From: Verrucomicrobiota bacterium
Lineage (GTDB): Bacteria; Verrucomicrobiota; Verrucomicrobiia; Verrucomicrobiales; Akkermansiaceae
NCBI GenBank assembly: GCA_026397695.1
Contig: JAPLUJ010000184.1
Span: 1 to 15,185 of the forward strand
DNA: 15,185 nucleotides
Direction: 5' to 3'
A program made the position numbers and the translations under genes. Within the stretch, counting starts at the first letter, position 1. Every line of letters begins with the position of its first letter. The notes beneath the pieces were generated by a model. It did no database searches, had not been told where the DNA came from, and saw nothing but the letters and a program-made list of their open reading frames with translations. This document shows, in pieces, positions 1-7,423 of the stretch.

Positions 1-225
1 GCGGACGCCAACTCAAGCATCCTCGGCGCATACAGAGATGTGGACAAGCAGAAGGCGGGCGAGGTGGTCTGGCCCATGATCGACATGGATCCGGCCAACC
101 CCGCGGGGATCGATCTTGCCGAAGGCAGGCCGCCTCCGCCGCCGCCCGGCGCCGAGACGCCGCTGATGAAGCAGAGCGAAGAATACATCAAGGCCCACTG
201 GCCTGATGTAATGCGCGGGGAGTAA
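1..225 (+). CDS. C-terminal end of an unidentified protein (5' end outside window)
   Basis: The frame is open from the first base and ends at TAA 223-225, giving 74 residues of a protein that starts upstream of the window. It contains a run of six prolines (from about residue 44) and ends in a charged tail rich in Lys, Glu and Trp. No family motif is recognisable in this fragment. A GTG at 40 could be read as a start, but the frame is open all the way to the window edge, so this is more likely the tail of a longer gene. It converges on the minus-strand oxidoreductase, with a hairpin terminator in the 54-bp gap. The frame is probably real; function is unknown. Confidence 0.6.
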   Translation, partial: ADANSSILGAYRDVDKQKAGEVVWPMIDMDPANPAGIDLAEGRPPPPPPGAETPLMKQSEEYIKAHWPDVMRGE

Positions 226-232
226 AACTGCC

Positions 233-263
233 CAAGTGGCATCCCGGCACGGGACGCCACTTG
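233..263. terminator. Bidirectional hairpin terminator between convergent genes
   Basis: An 8-bp stem CAAGTGGC/GCCACTTG (233-240 with 256-263) continues, after one A-C mismatch, into a 5-bp stem TCCCG/CGGGA with a GCA loop. It lies between two stop codons (225 and 280). On the plus strand it is followed by a moderately T-rich stretch (AGTTGTTACT); on the minus strand by GGGCAGTTTTACT. The position and the 13 paired bases fit a shared intrinsic terminator, although neither T-tract is strong. Confidence 0.75.
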
Positions 264-279
264 AGTTGTTACTATTGAA

Positions 280-1659
280 TTATGCCAGATCCTTGGGACG
301 CCATCCTTCACGGGCTTCCGGGTTGATCAGTTTAGTGGCTTCCGGGTTGCCGATGATCTCCAATTTCGCCGCATCCCACTTGACCGTCTTGCCGGTGCGG
401 ATCGCCAGCGAACCGAGCAGGATCGCCTCGGTGAGCGGACCGGAGTAACTGAAGTCCGAGCAGGATTTCTTGCCACTTTTGATAGCCTCAATCCAATCGC
501 GTTGGATGCCACGGGTGCGCGGCAGCGTCTTGGCAACCTGCTTGTCGCCGCTGGCCCGGTAGGTTTCCCATTTTTCTTTCGGATAGAGCACCGGGCTGTC
601 CGGGCGCATGCCGCGGTGATAGATTCCGCCCTTCTCGCCGATCATGATCAAGCCACCCTCACCACCTGGCGTGCCCATGTCGTAGCCTGCCGGTGCTTCC
701 GGGACGCTGGGTCCCTCATACCATTTCACCCTCACCGGCGGCTTGTTGCCCCGCGCCGGGAAATTGAAGGTGACGATCGATCCGTTAGGAGTATGGATGG
801 GATTGACATCGCCATGCATTTCCACTTCCACGCTGTCCGGCGCACCGAGGTCGAGCGCCCAGTACGGGGTGTCGATGGTATGGCAGCCGATGTCGCCGAG
901 GCCGCCGCAGCCGAAATCCCACCACGGGCGCCACGTCGTGGGGTGGAACGCCGGGCTGAAGCCGGGCTTCTTGAGGCACGGGCCCAGCCAGAGGTCCCAG
1001 TCCATGCCTTGTGGCGGTTGTTCGGCCTTTGGAAACTCGGTCATCACGTTGCCATTGAAGCCCCATCCCGACTTCGGACGATTGGTCCAGGCAATGACTT
1101 CCTTGACCTCGCCGATCAGCCCGGCTTGATACCACTCCTTGATCAGGATCGCGCCTTCGAACGCGTGGCCTTGGTTGCCCATCTGCGTGATGAGATTTTT
1201 CTTCACGGCAAGCTGCTGCAGCGTGCGAGCCTCCCACAGCGAGTGCACCAGCGGTTTCTCGACAAACACGTGCTTGCCCATGTTCATCGCCATGTAGGCG
1301 ATGGCAAAATGGGTGTGATCCGGAGTGCCGACGCCCACCGCGTCGATCTTGTCGCCCATTTCGCGGAGCATCTTGCGGAAATCCGTGTAGAGTTTCGCGT
1401 CGGGGTATTTCTGCTTGCCGCGTTCCAGGATGCTCGGGTCACAATCGCAGAGGGCGACCATGTTGTGGCCGTTGGCGCAGGCATTCATGTCCGCTCCGCC
1501 CTGGTTGCCGAAGCCGACCCAGGCGAAGTTGATCTTCTCGTTGGCGCCAGCCACCGGCTTGGCAAGGATCTGTGGTGCGGCAAATGGCACTCCGAGCGCC
1601 ACGGCGGATTGTTTGAGGAAAGTGCGTCTTGACGGGTGGTTCAATGGGGATGTGTTCAT
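280..1659 (-). CDS. Tat-exported Gfo/Idh/MocA-family oxidoreductase
   Basis: The 459-residue product is an NAD(P)-dependent oxidoreductase of the glucose-fructose oxidoreductase/inositol dehydrogenase family. Near the N-terminus is a twin-arginine signal, SRRTFLK with the arginines at residues 11-12, followed by a hydrophobic stretch, so folded export is expected. The Rossmann nucleotide loop is VGFGNQGG (about 48-55) and the family EKP motif is at about 134-136. A GDIGCHTID stretch in the C-terminal half is typical of the bacterial subfamily with Tat signals. The frame stays open upstream of 1659, but the ATG at 1659 is chosen because it puts the Tat motif at the usual distance from the start; no strong ribosome site is visible. 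The substrate is probably a sugar or sugar derivative but cannot be assigned. Such exported paralogs are common in Verrucomicrobiota and Planctomycetota. It is divergent from the decarboxylase gene. Confidence 0.93.
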   Translation of the reverse strand: MNTSPLNHPSRRTFLKQSAVALGVPFAAPQILAKPVAGANEKINFAWVGFGNQGGADMNACANGHNMVALCDCDPSILERGKQKYPDAKLYTDFRKMLREMGDKIDAVGVGTPDHTHFAIAYMAMNMGKHVFVEKPLVHSLWEARTLQQLAVKKNLITQMGNQGHAFEGAILIKEWYQAGLIGEVKEVIAWTNRPKSGWGFNGNVMTEFPKAEQPPQGMDWDLWLGPCLKKPGFSPAFHPTTWRPWWDFGCGGLGDIGCHTIDTPYWALDLGAPDSVEVEMHGDVNPIHTPNGSIVTFNFPARGNKPPVRVKWYEGPSVPEAPAGYDMGTPGGEGGLIMIGEKGGIYHRGMRPDSPVLYPKEKWETYRASGDKQVAKTLPRTRGIQRDWIEAIKSGKKSCSDFSYSGPLTEAILLGSLAIRTGKTVKWDAAKLEIIGNPEATKLINPEAREGWRPKDLA

Positions 1660-1966
1660 AGTGATTTCTGGTGCGGTGTTTGCATCACTTGCAATACTGA
1701 CTTCGCAGCATGTTCTATCACGGCACCGGCAAAAAAGTCTCGATTGCCACGAATTCGCCCTTGGGGATGGCGTGCCCGGGAAAGGCAGAGTGCGGACGGG
1801 TGAGCGCAACAGGGGGTGGTGGTGGCGGCGGTTCAGACATGACGTCCTGATATCCGGCATGCCGCGCCCCGACAAAACGGTTTGGAAATTGTTGCTTGTT
1901 GCCCAAGCGGGGAGCTGCAATGCTGCAACGTCGTTGCAACTGAAAAACGACAGGAAAGTTATCACC
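1660..1966. other. 307-bp divergent intergenic region
   Basis: This gap separates the start of the oxidoreductase (minus strand) from the start of the decarboxylase (plus strand), so it must hold promoters for both. Frames on both strands run through it, but their translations are Cys/Arg/His-rich and resemble no family, so they are not called. Visible structure is limited to a GGTGGTGGTGGCGGCGG stretch near 1815-1832, several TGCAA/TTGCA words, and the palindrome at 1924-1938. No -35/-10 pair could be assigned with confidence. Confidence 0.6.
1924..1938. promoter_or_regulatory. 15-bp perfect palindrome, candidate operator upstream of the decarboxylase
   Basis: TGCAACGTCGTTGCA is a 7+1+7 perfect inverted repeat ending 28 bp before the decarboxylase start codon. 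A further TGCAA half-site lies at 1916-1920, eight bases upstream of the one at 1924-1928. The size and symmetry fit a binding site for a dimeric helix-turn-helix repressor, and the position near the expected promoter or early leader would suit repression. As RNA it could also form a hairpin in the leader. No regulator gene is nearby, so the role is inference. Confidence 0.4.
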
Positions 1967-3109
1967 ATGGATACATTGAAAGTGCTTCAGCAGCTCGGGA
2001 AAACTCATGGCACCCCCCTCTTTGTTGTGGATCACAACGTGCTCAGGCGCAACTATTCCACCTTTAATAAATACCTGCCACGGGTCCAGGCCTACTATGC
2101 GGTCAAGGCCAACCCCGATCCTGCTATCGTGCAAACCCTGTTTGAAGCGGGCTCAAGTTTTGACGTCGCCTCCATGCCGGAATTCAATATTGTGCATGAG
2201 CAGATCAAACACATGCCCTCCAAACAACGGCAGGACTGGATCTGGGATAAAATCATCTACGCCAATCCCATCAAGGTGAAGGACGCATTACGCGAGTTGG
2301 ATCAATACAAAGCACTGGTCACCTATGACAACCTCGAAGAGATTCGGAAGATCAAGAAATATGCCCCCAACTCCGGGCTTGTCCTGCGGCTGAGTGTTCC
2401 CAATACCGGGGCAATGTGCGAACTTTCATCAAAGTGTGGCGCCGCATCCGGGGAAGCCGTGGATCTCATTCTGGCCGCCGCCAAGGCCGGGTTGGTCGTG
2501 GAAGGACTGAGTTTCCACGTCGGCAGTCAAACCACCAACTTTGAAAATTTCGTTCAAGCCATCAATCTCGCGGCCAATGTTTTCGAGGAAGCCAAGGGCC
2601 GCGGTTATACCAAAATGAACCTTCTGGATATTGGCGGCGGGTTCCCGGTTCCTTACGACAAATCCGTTAAACCCTTCAGCGAACTAGCCCGCAAGATCAA
2701 TGCCGAACTTAACCGGCTCTTTCCCAAGGACATTCAAATCCTGGCAGAACCCGGCCGGTTCATGGTGGCCACAGCGGGGACGGCGGTTGCCAAGGTGATC
2801 GGCAAGGCCGTGCGCAACGGCAAACTTTGTTATTACATTGATGACGGCGTCTACAACACCTTCTCGGGCATCATCTTTGACCATTGTCAATATCACCTGA
2901 AAGCATTCAAAAAGGGGCCCATGGAGATCTGTACGGTTTTCGGACCGACTTGTGATGCCCTTGATGTCATCTCGATGTCCGAGGAACTCCCCACCAATCT
3001 CAAACGCGGTGATCTCGTGTATAGCCGCAACATCGGTGCCTACAGTGTGGCCTCCGCAACGCATTTCAACGGGTTTCAACCCGCCAAAATCATGCATATC
3101 AACCGGTAG
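1967..3109 (+). CDS. Group IV PLP-dependent ornithine/lysine-type decarboxylase
   Basis: The 380-residue enzyme belongs to the alanine-racemase-fold decarboxylases (ornithine, lysine, diaminopimelate and arginine decarboxylases). Visible motifs are YYAVKANP with the PLP lysine K47, HVGSQ (184-188), DIGGGFP (221-227), EPGR (261-264), YIDDGVY (290-296) and GPTCDALD with C329-D330, the pair that completes the active site across the dimer in ornithine decarboxylase. GPTCD and DDGVY favour ornithine or lysine over diaminopimelate. The product would be putrescine or cadaverine, in the cytoplasm. The ATG at 1967 is supported by AGGAAAG at 1952-1958, 8 bases upstream, and by the start of family similarity. 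It converges on the carboxynorspermidine dehydrogenase gene, with only 19 bp between stop codons. With that gene and nspC it forms a complete alternative polyamine route. Ornithine versus lysine preference cannot be decided by eye. Confidence 0.92.
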   Translation: MDTLKVLQQLGKTHGTPLFVVDHNVLRRNYSTFNKYLPRVQAYYAVKANPDPAIVQTLFEAGSSFDVASMPEFNIVHEQIKHMPSKQRQDWIWDKIIYANPIKVKDALRELDQYKALVTYDNLEEIRKIKKYAPNSGLVLRLSVPNTGAMCELSSKCGAASGEAVDLILAAAKAGLVVEGLSFHVGSQTTNFENFVQAINLAANVFEEAKGRGYTKMNLLDIGGGFPVPYDKSVKPFSELARKINAELNRLFPKDIQILAEPGRFMVATAGTAVAKVIGKAVRNGKLCYYIDDGVYNTFSGIIFDHCQYHLKAFKKGPMEICTVFGPTCDALDVISMSEELPTNLKRGDLVYSRNIGAYSVASATHFNGFQPAKIMHINR

Positions 3110-3128
3110 GCACCGTGCTCCCTGATGA

Positions 3129-4505
3129 TTACTTTTGGGGCCTGGTCGTTTTGCCAGGCGTTTGCGCGGCGGGCCGTGACGCCAATGCCAGCATGGGATT
3201 GGCGGCCGAAACAGTCACCGTAGCGGTGGATTCGGCGAGTTCGGTCTGCAGATCACGAACCGTTCCATCAAACGAATACTTGCTGCCGGGCTTGATCTCT
3301 TTGACGACCGTGGGCAGTCCTATCTTGTCGAGGATGGCGATAAAGGGCTCGGGGTCGAGTTCCTCCACGTTCACCATGGTTTTGGGATCCCAAATACCCT
3401 GAGCCACAAGCATGGCCGCCGCTACCGGAGGAACGCCCGCAGTGTAGCTGATCCCCTGGGATTCAATTTCCTGATAGCATTTGTGGTGATCGGAAACCTG
3501 ATAGATAAACACTTCCCGCAATTTGCCATTCTTCCATCCCCTGACGAAATTGCCGATGCAAGTGTTGCCGGTATAGCCCGGTGCCAGCGTCTTGGGATCA
3601 GGCAGCAGGGCTTTAACGACTTTCAGCGGCACCACTTCCTGCCCGGTGGTGAGGGTTACCGGCAAATGAGACAGGAATCCAAGGGTGCGCAACACCGTGA
3701 ATACATTGATATAGTGGTCGCCGAAACCCATCCAAAACCGGATGCTGTTGGCATCCATGTTTTTTGACAACGAATGCAACTCATCATGCCCGTTGAGGTA
3801 AATAGGACGAGGGCCGGCTACCGGGAAATCATAGACGCGCTTGACGGAGTGCGTCGGGAATTCCTGCCATTGCCGGTCAATCCAACTCCACACCTTGATA
3901 AATTCCCGGAAATTGATTTCCGGATCGAAGTTGGTGGCGAAATACTTGCCATGGCTGCCGGCATTGACGTCCATGATGTCAATGGTATCAATTTTGTCGA
4001 AGTAGCGTTTCCGAGCCAACGCACAATAGGCATTTACAACGCCGGGATCAAACCCCACGCCCAGAATAGCCGTCAGGCCAATTTTCTTGCAGCGGTCTTT
4101 CCGTTTCCATTCGTAATTGGCGTACCACGGCGGCTCCTCGCAAACCTTGTCGGGCTCCTCATGAATCGCAGTATCCAGATAAGCCGCACCGGTCTCCAAG
4201 CACGCCTCCAGAACGGACATGTTGATGAACGCATTGCCGAGATTGATCACGATTCCGGATTTGGTCGACTTGATCAGCTTGATGGTTGCGGGAATATCGA
4301 GGGCGTCGATCTGTCGGGAATAGAGTTTTTTGGATGGATCCTTGAGGTGCTTCAGGCGTTTCACACTCTCAATAATCTCGTCACACTTGGATCGGGTGCG
4401 CGATGCAATGCAGATATCTCCGAGCACGTCGTTGTTCATGGCCGCTTTGTGGGCCGTCACGTGGGCGACTCCGCCCGCACCTATAATCAATACATTCTGT
4501 TTCAT
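3129..4505 (-). CDS. Carboxynorspermidine/carboxyspermidine dehydrogenase (synthase), saccharopine-dehydrogenase family
   Basis: The 458-residue protein starts MKQNVLIIGAGGVAHVTAHK, a Rossmann NAD(P)H-binding loop, and continues with DICIASRTRSKCD, both characteristic of carboxynorspermidine synthase of the LYS9-like saccharopine dehydrogenase family. The enzyme condenses a diamine (putrescine or diaminopropane) with aspartate semialdehyde and reduces the imine to carboxyspermidine or carboxynorspermidine. It is cytoplasmic. It lies 13 bp downstream of nspC on the same strand, so the two are surely co-transcribed, with nspC first. The usual family C-terminus (EELDPEPFIAILDKIGLP) is followed by about 54 extra residues, Ala/Thr/Ser-rich and ending basic, that look disordered; members I recall end near 400 residues. 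Which diamine is used is not evident. Confidence 0.93.
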   Translation of the reverse strand: MKQNVLIIGAGGVAHVTAHKAAMNNDVLGDICIASRTRSKCDEIIESVKRLKHLKDPSKKLYSRQIDALDIPATIKLIKSTKSGIVINLGNAFINMSVLEACLETGAAYLDTAIHEEPDKVCEEPPWYANYEWKRKDRCKKIGLTAILGVGFDPGVVNAYCALARKRYFDKIDTIDIMDVNAGSHGKYFATNFDPEINFREFIKVWSWIDRQWQEFPTHSVKRVYDFPVAGPRPIYLNGHDELHSLSKNMDANSIRFWMGFGDHYINVFTVLRTLGFLSHLPVTLTTGQEVVPLKVVKALLPDPKTLAPGYTGNTCIGNFVRGWKNGKLREVFIYQVSDHHKCYQEIESQGISYTAGVPPVAAAMLVAQGIWDPKTMVNVEELDPEPFIAILDKIGLPTVVKEIKPGSKYSFDGTVRDLQTELAESTATVTVSAANPMLALASRPAAQTPGKTTRPQK

Positions 4506-4518
4506 GAGTAGTTCTTGG

Positions 4519-5775
4519 TTATGACAGACTTGCCACGTAATCCTTGTAGCTGAAGCGGCGGACGATATCCAGCTTGCCGCTGAGCCTTCTCACGCAAATA
4601 GACGGCATGGGCAAGCCGTTAAACCAGTTTTTCTTAACCATGGTATACCCGGCGGCATCGGCCAGATGGACCAGCGTGCCGGGCAGCAGCCGTTGATTGA
4701 GTTTGTAGGTTCCGAACACGTCACCCGCGAGGCAGGATCGGCCCGCAATCATTACGGGGTGGCGGCCCGGCCCGGGCACATTGATTTGGGGACTGGTTTG
4801 ATAGATCAGATGATCCGGCATATGCGCCTCAATTGAGATGTCCAGGATCGCGATATCCATTTCGTTATGCACGACATCCAGCACGGTCGCGACGAGCTCG
4901 GCACACCCCGAAATGACGGCCTCACCGGGTTCCAGGTACACTTGAACGTCAAACTCCTTGCTGAAGCGTTTGAGGCATCGGCAGAACTGCTGCAGAGGAT
5001 ATCCGTCTTGCGTGAAAGACAACCCGCCGCCGAGGCTGACCCACTGCAATTTTTTCAGCACGGGACCGTAAGATTTTCCGATAGCGTCGAGTGCTGACGC
5101 AAAACTCATGAACTGGTCGTTTTCACAGTTGAAATGAAACATCACGCCGCTGAGCTGGGGAGCCACTTCCATCAGCGCGGCACAGTCCGTCACCCCGAGC
5201 CGCGAAAATCGCCGGGCCGGATCTGCCAGGTCAAAATGAGAATGACTGACCCCGGGATTAACGCGTAGGCCCAACTTGACGCCACGCGCCTCGTGGCCAT
5301 ATCGCTTCAGCTGGGATATGGAATTGAAAATCACTTTATCCGCAAAGGCACTAACCTGCCGGACCTCCGCGCGTGAAAATCCGACACTGTAGGCATGCAC
5401 TTCCTTGCCGAATTTTTCATGGCCCAGCCGGGCCTCAAGGAGCGAACTGCTGGTCGTCCCATCCAAATAATCGCGCATGAGCCCGAACACCGACCAGGTT
5501 GAAAAGCACTTCAGGGCAAGAACCGATTTCGCCCCGGTGAACTCGCGCACCTGTTGGATGATCTCCAGGTTTTTCAAAAGTTTCCTCTCATCAATCAGAT
5601 AATAGGGACTGCTGGGAACGAGTTCTTGGGGTGCGCGCCGCTGAAAGAGCCGGTGGCCGGACCGGAGGGCGGGGAAATGAGAGCCGAAGCGACGGGCAAA
5701 CCGCAACATCGGCGACGGCCGGGGAGTGGGCCCGGCGGGATCATGCTGGAAAATGGGGGATTTGCTCAGAATCAT
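4519..5775 (-). CDS. nspC: Carboxynorspermidine/carboxyspermidine decarboxylase
   Basis: The 418-residue protein is a PLP enzyme of the alanine-racemase-fold decarboxylase group and removes the carboxylate from carboxyspermidine or carboxynorspermidine to give spermidine or norspermidine. Family motifs are PYYLIDERKLLKNL (57-70), VLALKCFSTW with the PLP lysine K89, FHFNCEN (213-219), LGGGLSF (248-254), EPGEA (282-286), SCLAGD (347-352) and AGYTMVKKNWFNG (375-387). It is first in a two-gene unit with the dehydrogenase. The start is uncertain. Family members usually begin a few residues before PYYLID, but here about 55 residues precede it, including an Arg-rich stretch. The ATGs at 5775 and 5709 both lack a clear ribosome site. 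The function call is firm; the N-terminus is not. Confidence 0.93.
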   Translation of the reverse strand: MILSKSPIFQHDPAGPTPRPSPMLRFARRFGSHFPALRSGHRLFQRRAPQELVPSSPYYLIDERKLLKNLEIIQQVREFTGAKSVLALKCFSTWSVFGLMRDYLDGTTSSSLLEARLGHEKFGKEVHAYSVGFSRAEVRQVSAFADKVIFNSISQLKRYGHEARGVKLGLRVNPGVSHSHFDLADPARRFSRLGVTDCAALMEVAPQLSGVMFHFNCENDQFMSFASALDAIGKSYGPVLKKLQWVSLGGGLSFTQDGYPLQQFCRCLKRFSKEFDVQVYLEPGEAVISGCAELVATVLDVVHNEMDIAILDISIEAHMPDHLIYQTSPQINVPGPGRHPVMIAGRSCLAGDVFGTYKLNQRLLPGTLVHLADAAGYTMVKKNWFNGLPMPSICVRRLSGKLDIVRRFSYKDYVASLS

Positions 5776-5985
5776 GGGACAATCCGTCGAGCGCGAAAAT
5801 AGCTATCCACTCCGCTTCGCCAAGATATTTCGCGGGAAAATGCCAGCGTGTTCATACGGACATGATAGGTACGCTGCGAGATGGGAGTGAGGGATGGTTG
5901 AGGGAACTTCAGCAATCATTTGGCTTCCCTTGAAGGCTTGAATCGGTTACGCGGCGAACGACTCACGTCGCCCGGCTCCCCTGAT

Positions 5986-7047
5986 ATGTCCCCACTCGGA
6001 AAATTCACCCTGCGTCTCGTCATTTATGGGGCGGTCATCACTTATCTGGCCGGTGACCTTTGCGTGTTCAAGGGACCGCTGCGGCGCGGGATCGATCGCG
6101 CCATTCCCACCACTCTGGAGGGCCCCGCCAAAGCACAGTCCCAGGACATCGTCGCCCGCGTTTTCGATTACCCAATCACCCGCAGCCAACTCGACCGCGC
6201 GGTGCGCGAAGGCCTCTGGCTCGAAGGGAAATCCATGGAGGCGCTCACTCCGATAGATCGCAAAGCCGCGCTGGAATCCGCTCTCGATGCCTTGATAGAT
6301 CACGAGTTGTTGCGCGTCAAAGCCGGGGATATCGCCGCGTCACTTCCTGTTAGCGACGAGCAAATCCACGAGCGGCTGGAGCGGTTCCGCACCCGCTTTG
6401 AATCGGCAGATGCCATGGCAAGCGCGATGCAATCCCAAGGCATCGCCAGCGCGCAGGACCTGCGCAAGCGCCTCGCCGCCCGCATCCAGCAGGAAAAATA
6501 CCTCGCATCCGTAATCGACCCGCTCGCCCGCATCACCGATGACGAAGCGCGGCAATGGTTTGAGGAAAACCAGCAGCAACTCGCCATGCCCGAACGTGTC
6601 GAGGCCCGCCACATCTTCATCCCGACGCTCGATCACCCGCCTGACGTGGCGAAGGCGAAACTGGCGGCGGCCCTGGCTGATCTAACAGCAGGGGGCAAGG
6701 ATTTCACCACCCTTGCCAAAGAAATCAGCGAAGATCCCGCCACCAAGGACCATGGTGGAGCGCTCGGATGGATGACGCGCGCGCGTCTGCCCGCCGATTT
6801 CGCCGCTGCGGTTTTTCCACTGGCCATCCACCAGCCGACGCTGGTCCGCACCCGTCTCGGCTGGCATCTCGTCGAAGTGACCGGCCGCAAGCCCGCCACG
6901 CCCCGGACATTCGATCAGGCGCAACCCGAAATCCTCGCCGCGCTCGAAGCTGTCAAACGCCGCCATGCGATCACCGAATTCCGCGCCGCCCTGCGCAAGT
7001 CCGCCGCCGCGAACATCCAGGTTTTCCAGGACATGACGTCCGAGTAA
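5986..7047 (+). CDS. Membrane-anchored SurA-like peptidylprolyl isomerase (parvulin type)
   Basis: The 353-residue protein has an N-terminal membrane segment (about 7-28), a SurA/PpiD-like helical chaperone region (about 55-200) and one parvulin rotamase domain (about 204-302), recognised from EARHIFIPT, the KDFTTLAKEISEDPATKDHGGALGWM stretch (positions 238-263) and RTRLGWHLVEV. It would catalyse cis/trans isomerisation of X-Pro bonds in exported proteins at the outer face of the inner membrane. The frame can be extended to a TTG at 5920, but ATG 5986 places the membrane helix at the very N-terminus and is preferred. It is divergent from nspC across a 210-bp gap in which I see no clear feature, and convergent with acylphosphatase. 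PpiD-like and SurA-like roles cannot be separated from the sequence. Confidence 0.88.
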   Translation: MSPLGKFTLRLVIYGAVITYLAGDLCVFKGPLRRGIDRAIPTTLEGPAKAQSQDIVARVFDYPITRSQLDRAVREGLWLEGKSMEALTPIDRKAALESALDALIDHELLRVKAGDIAASLPVSDEQIHERLERFRTRFESADAMASAMQSQGIASAQDLRKRLAARIQQEKYLASVIDPLARITDDEARQWFEENQQQLAMPERVEARHIFIPTLDHPPDVAKAKLAAALADLTAGGKDFTTLAKEISEDPATKDHGGALGWMTRARLPADFAAAVFPLAIHQPTLVRTRLGWHLVEVTGRKPATPRTFDQAQPEILAALEAVKRRHAITEFRAALRKSAAANIQVFQDMTSE

Positions 7048-7057
7048 GGGCTGGCAT

Positions 7058-7073
7058 GTTAGAAAAATCTAAC
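7058..7073. terminator. Short symmetrical hairpin between convergent genes
   Basis: GTTAGA-AAAA-TCTAAC is a perfect 6-bp inverted repeat in the 21-bp gap between the prolyl isomerase stop (7047) and the acylphosphatase stop (7069-7071), which it overlaps. The stem is AT-rich and no T-tract follows on either strand, so termination would be weak at best. It is listed because of its position between two converging genes. Confidence 0.3.
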
Positions 7074-7344
7074 GTTCGACCCGGAAGCCCGCGCGGTTTT
7101 CCACCGCAGGAATGATTTCGGTGTAATGATTCCTGATGTTGTGGGCGAGCGGGGACTCCACGATGATTTCGCGGATGAAGGATGCGACTTCATCCGGCTC
7201 ACCCATGACCTCGAGTTCGACACTGCCATCGGGTAGGTTTTTCACTCCGCCGCAGACGTCGAAGCCGCGTGCCAGGTTTTTCACGGTATAGCGGAAGCCG
7301 ACGCCCTGGACGCGGCCCTCAAAGATGACTCGTTTGGCGATCAT
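7069..7344 (-). CDS. acyP: Acylphosphatase
   Basis: The 91-residue product is full length for acylphosphatase, a small cytoplasmic enzyme that hydrolyses acyl phosphates such as acetyl phosphate and 1,3-bisphosphoglycerate. The signature GRVQGVGFRYT (10-20) supplies the catalytic arginine R18, and GGVKNLPDGSVEL supplies the catalytic asparagine N36. The usual Trp or Tyr after the first Gly of that second motif is Gly here, a mild variation. The ATG at 7344 gives the normal family N-terminus. It follows a secreted-protein gene on the same strand after 79 bp, and may be read from that gene's promoter or its own. Confidence 0.95.
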   Translation of the reverse strand: MIAKRVIFEGRVQGVGFRYTVKNLARGFDVCGGVKNLPDGSVELEVMGEPDEVASFIREIIVESPLAHNIRNHYTEIIPAVENRAGFRVER

Positions 7345-7423
7345 GCGTGGTTCACATTCCTTTCCGGGATCATCCTCGCGGGGAATCTATCAGGCGATGG
7401 CGCGGGAGGAAAAGCCCGGGACT

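Noticed and set aside
502..1632. Long plus-strand frame (376 codons) opposite the oxidoreductase gene
   Set aside because: It is the mirror of a well-recognised minus-strand gene; its translation is rich in Arg, His and Ala with no family motif.
1415..1966. Upstream extension of the decarboxylase frame
   Set aside because: The extra residues match no family and overlap the oxidoreductase gene. The ATG at 1967 has a good ribosome site and the correct N-terminus.
3140..3159. Hairpin GCCTGG/CCAGGC just after the decarboxylase stop
   Set aside because: The 6-bp stem has no T-tract on either strand and lies inside the dehydrogenase coding sequence, so it is not called as a terminator.
3774..4511. 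Plus-strand frame of 245 codons opposite the dehydrogenase
   Set aside because: It is a shadow of the clearly identified carboxynorspermidine dehydrogenase on the minus strand.
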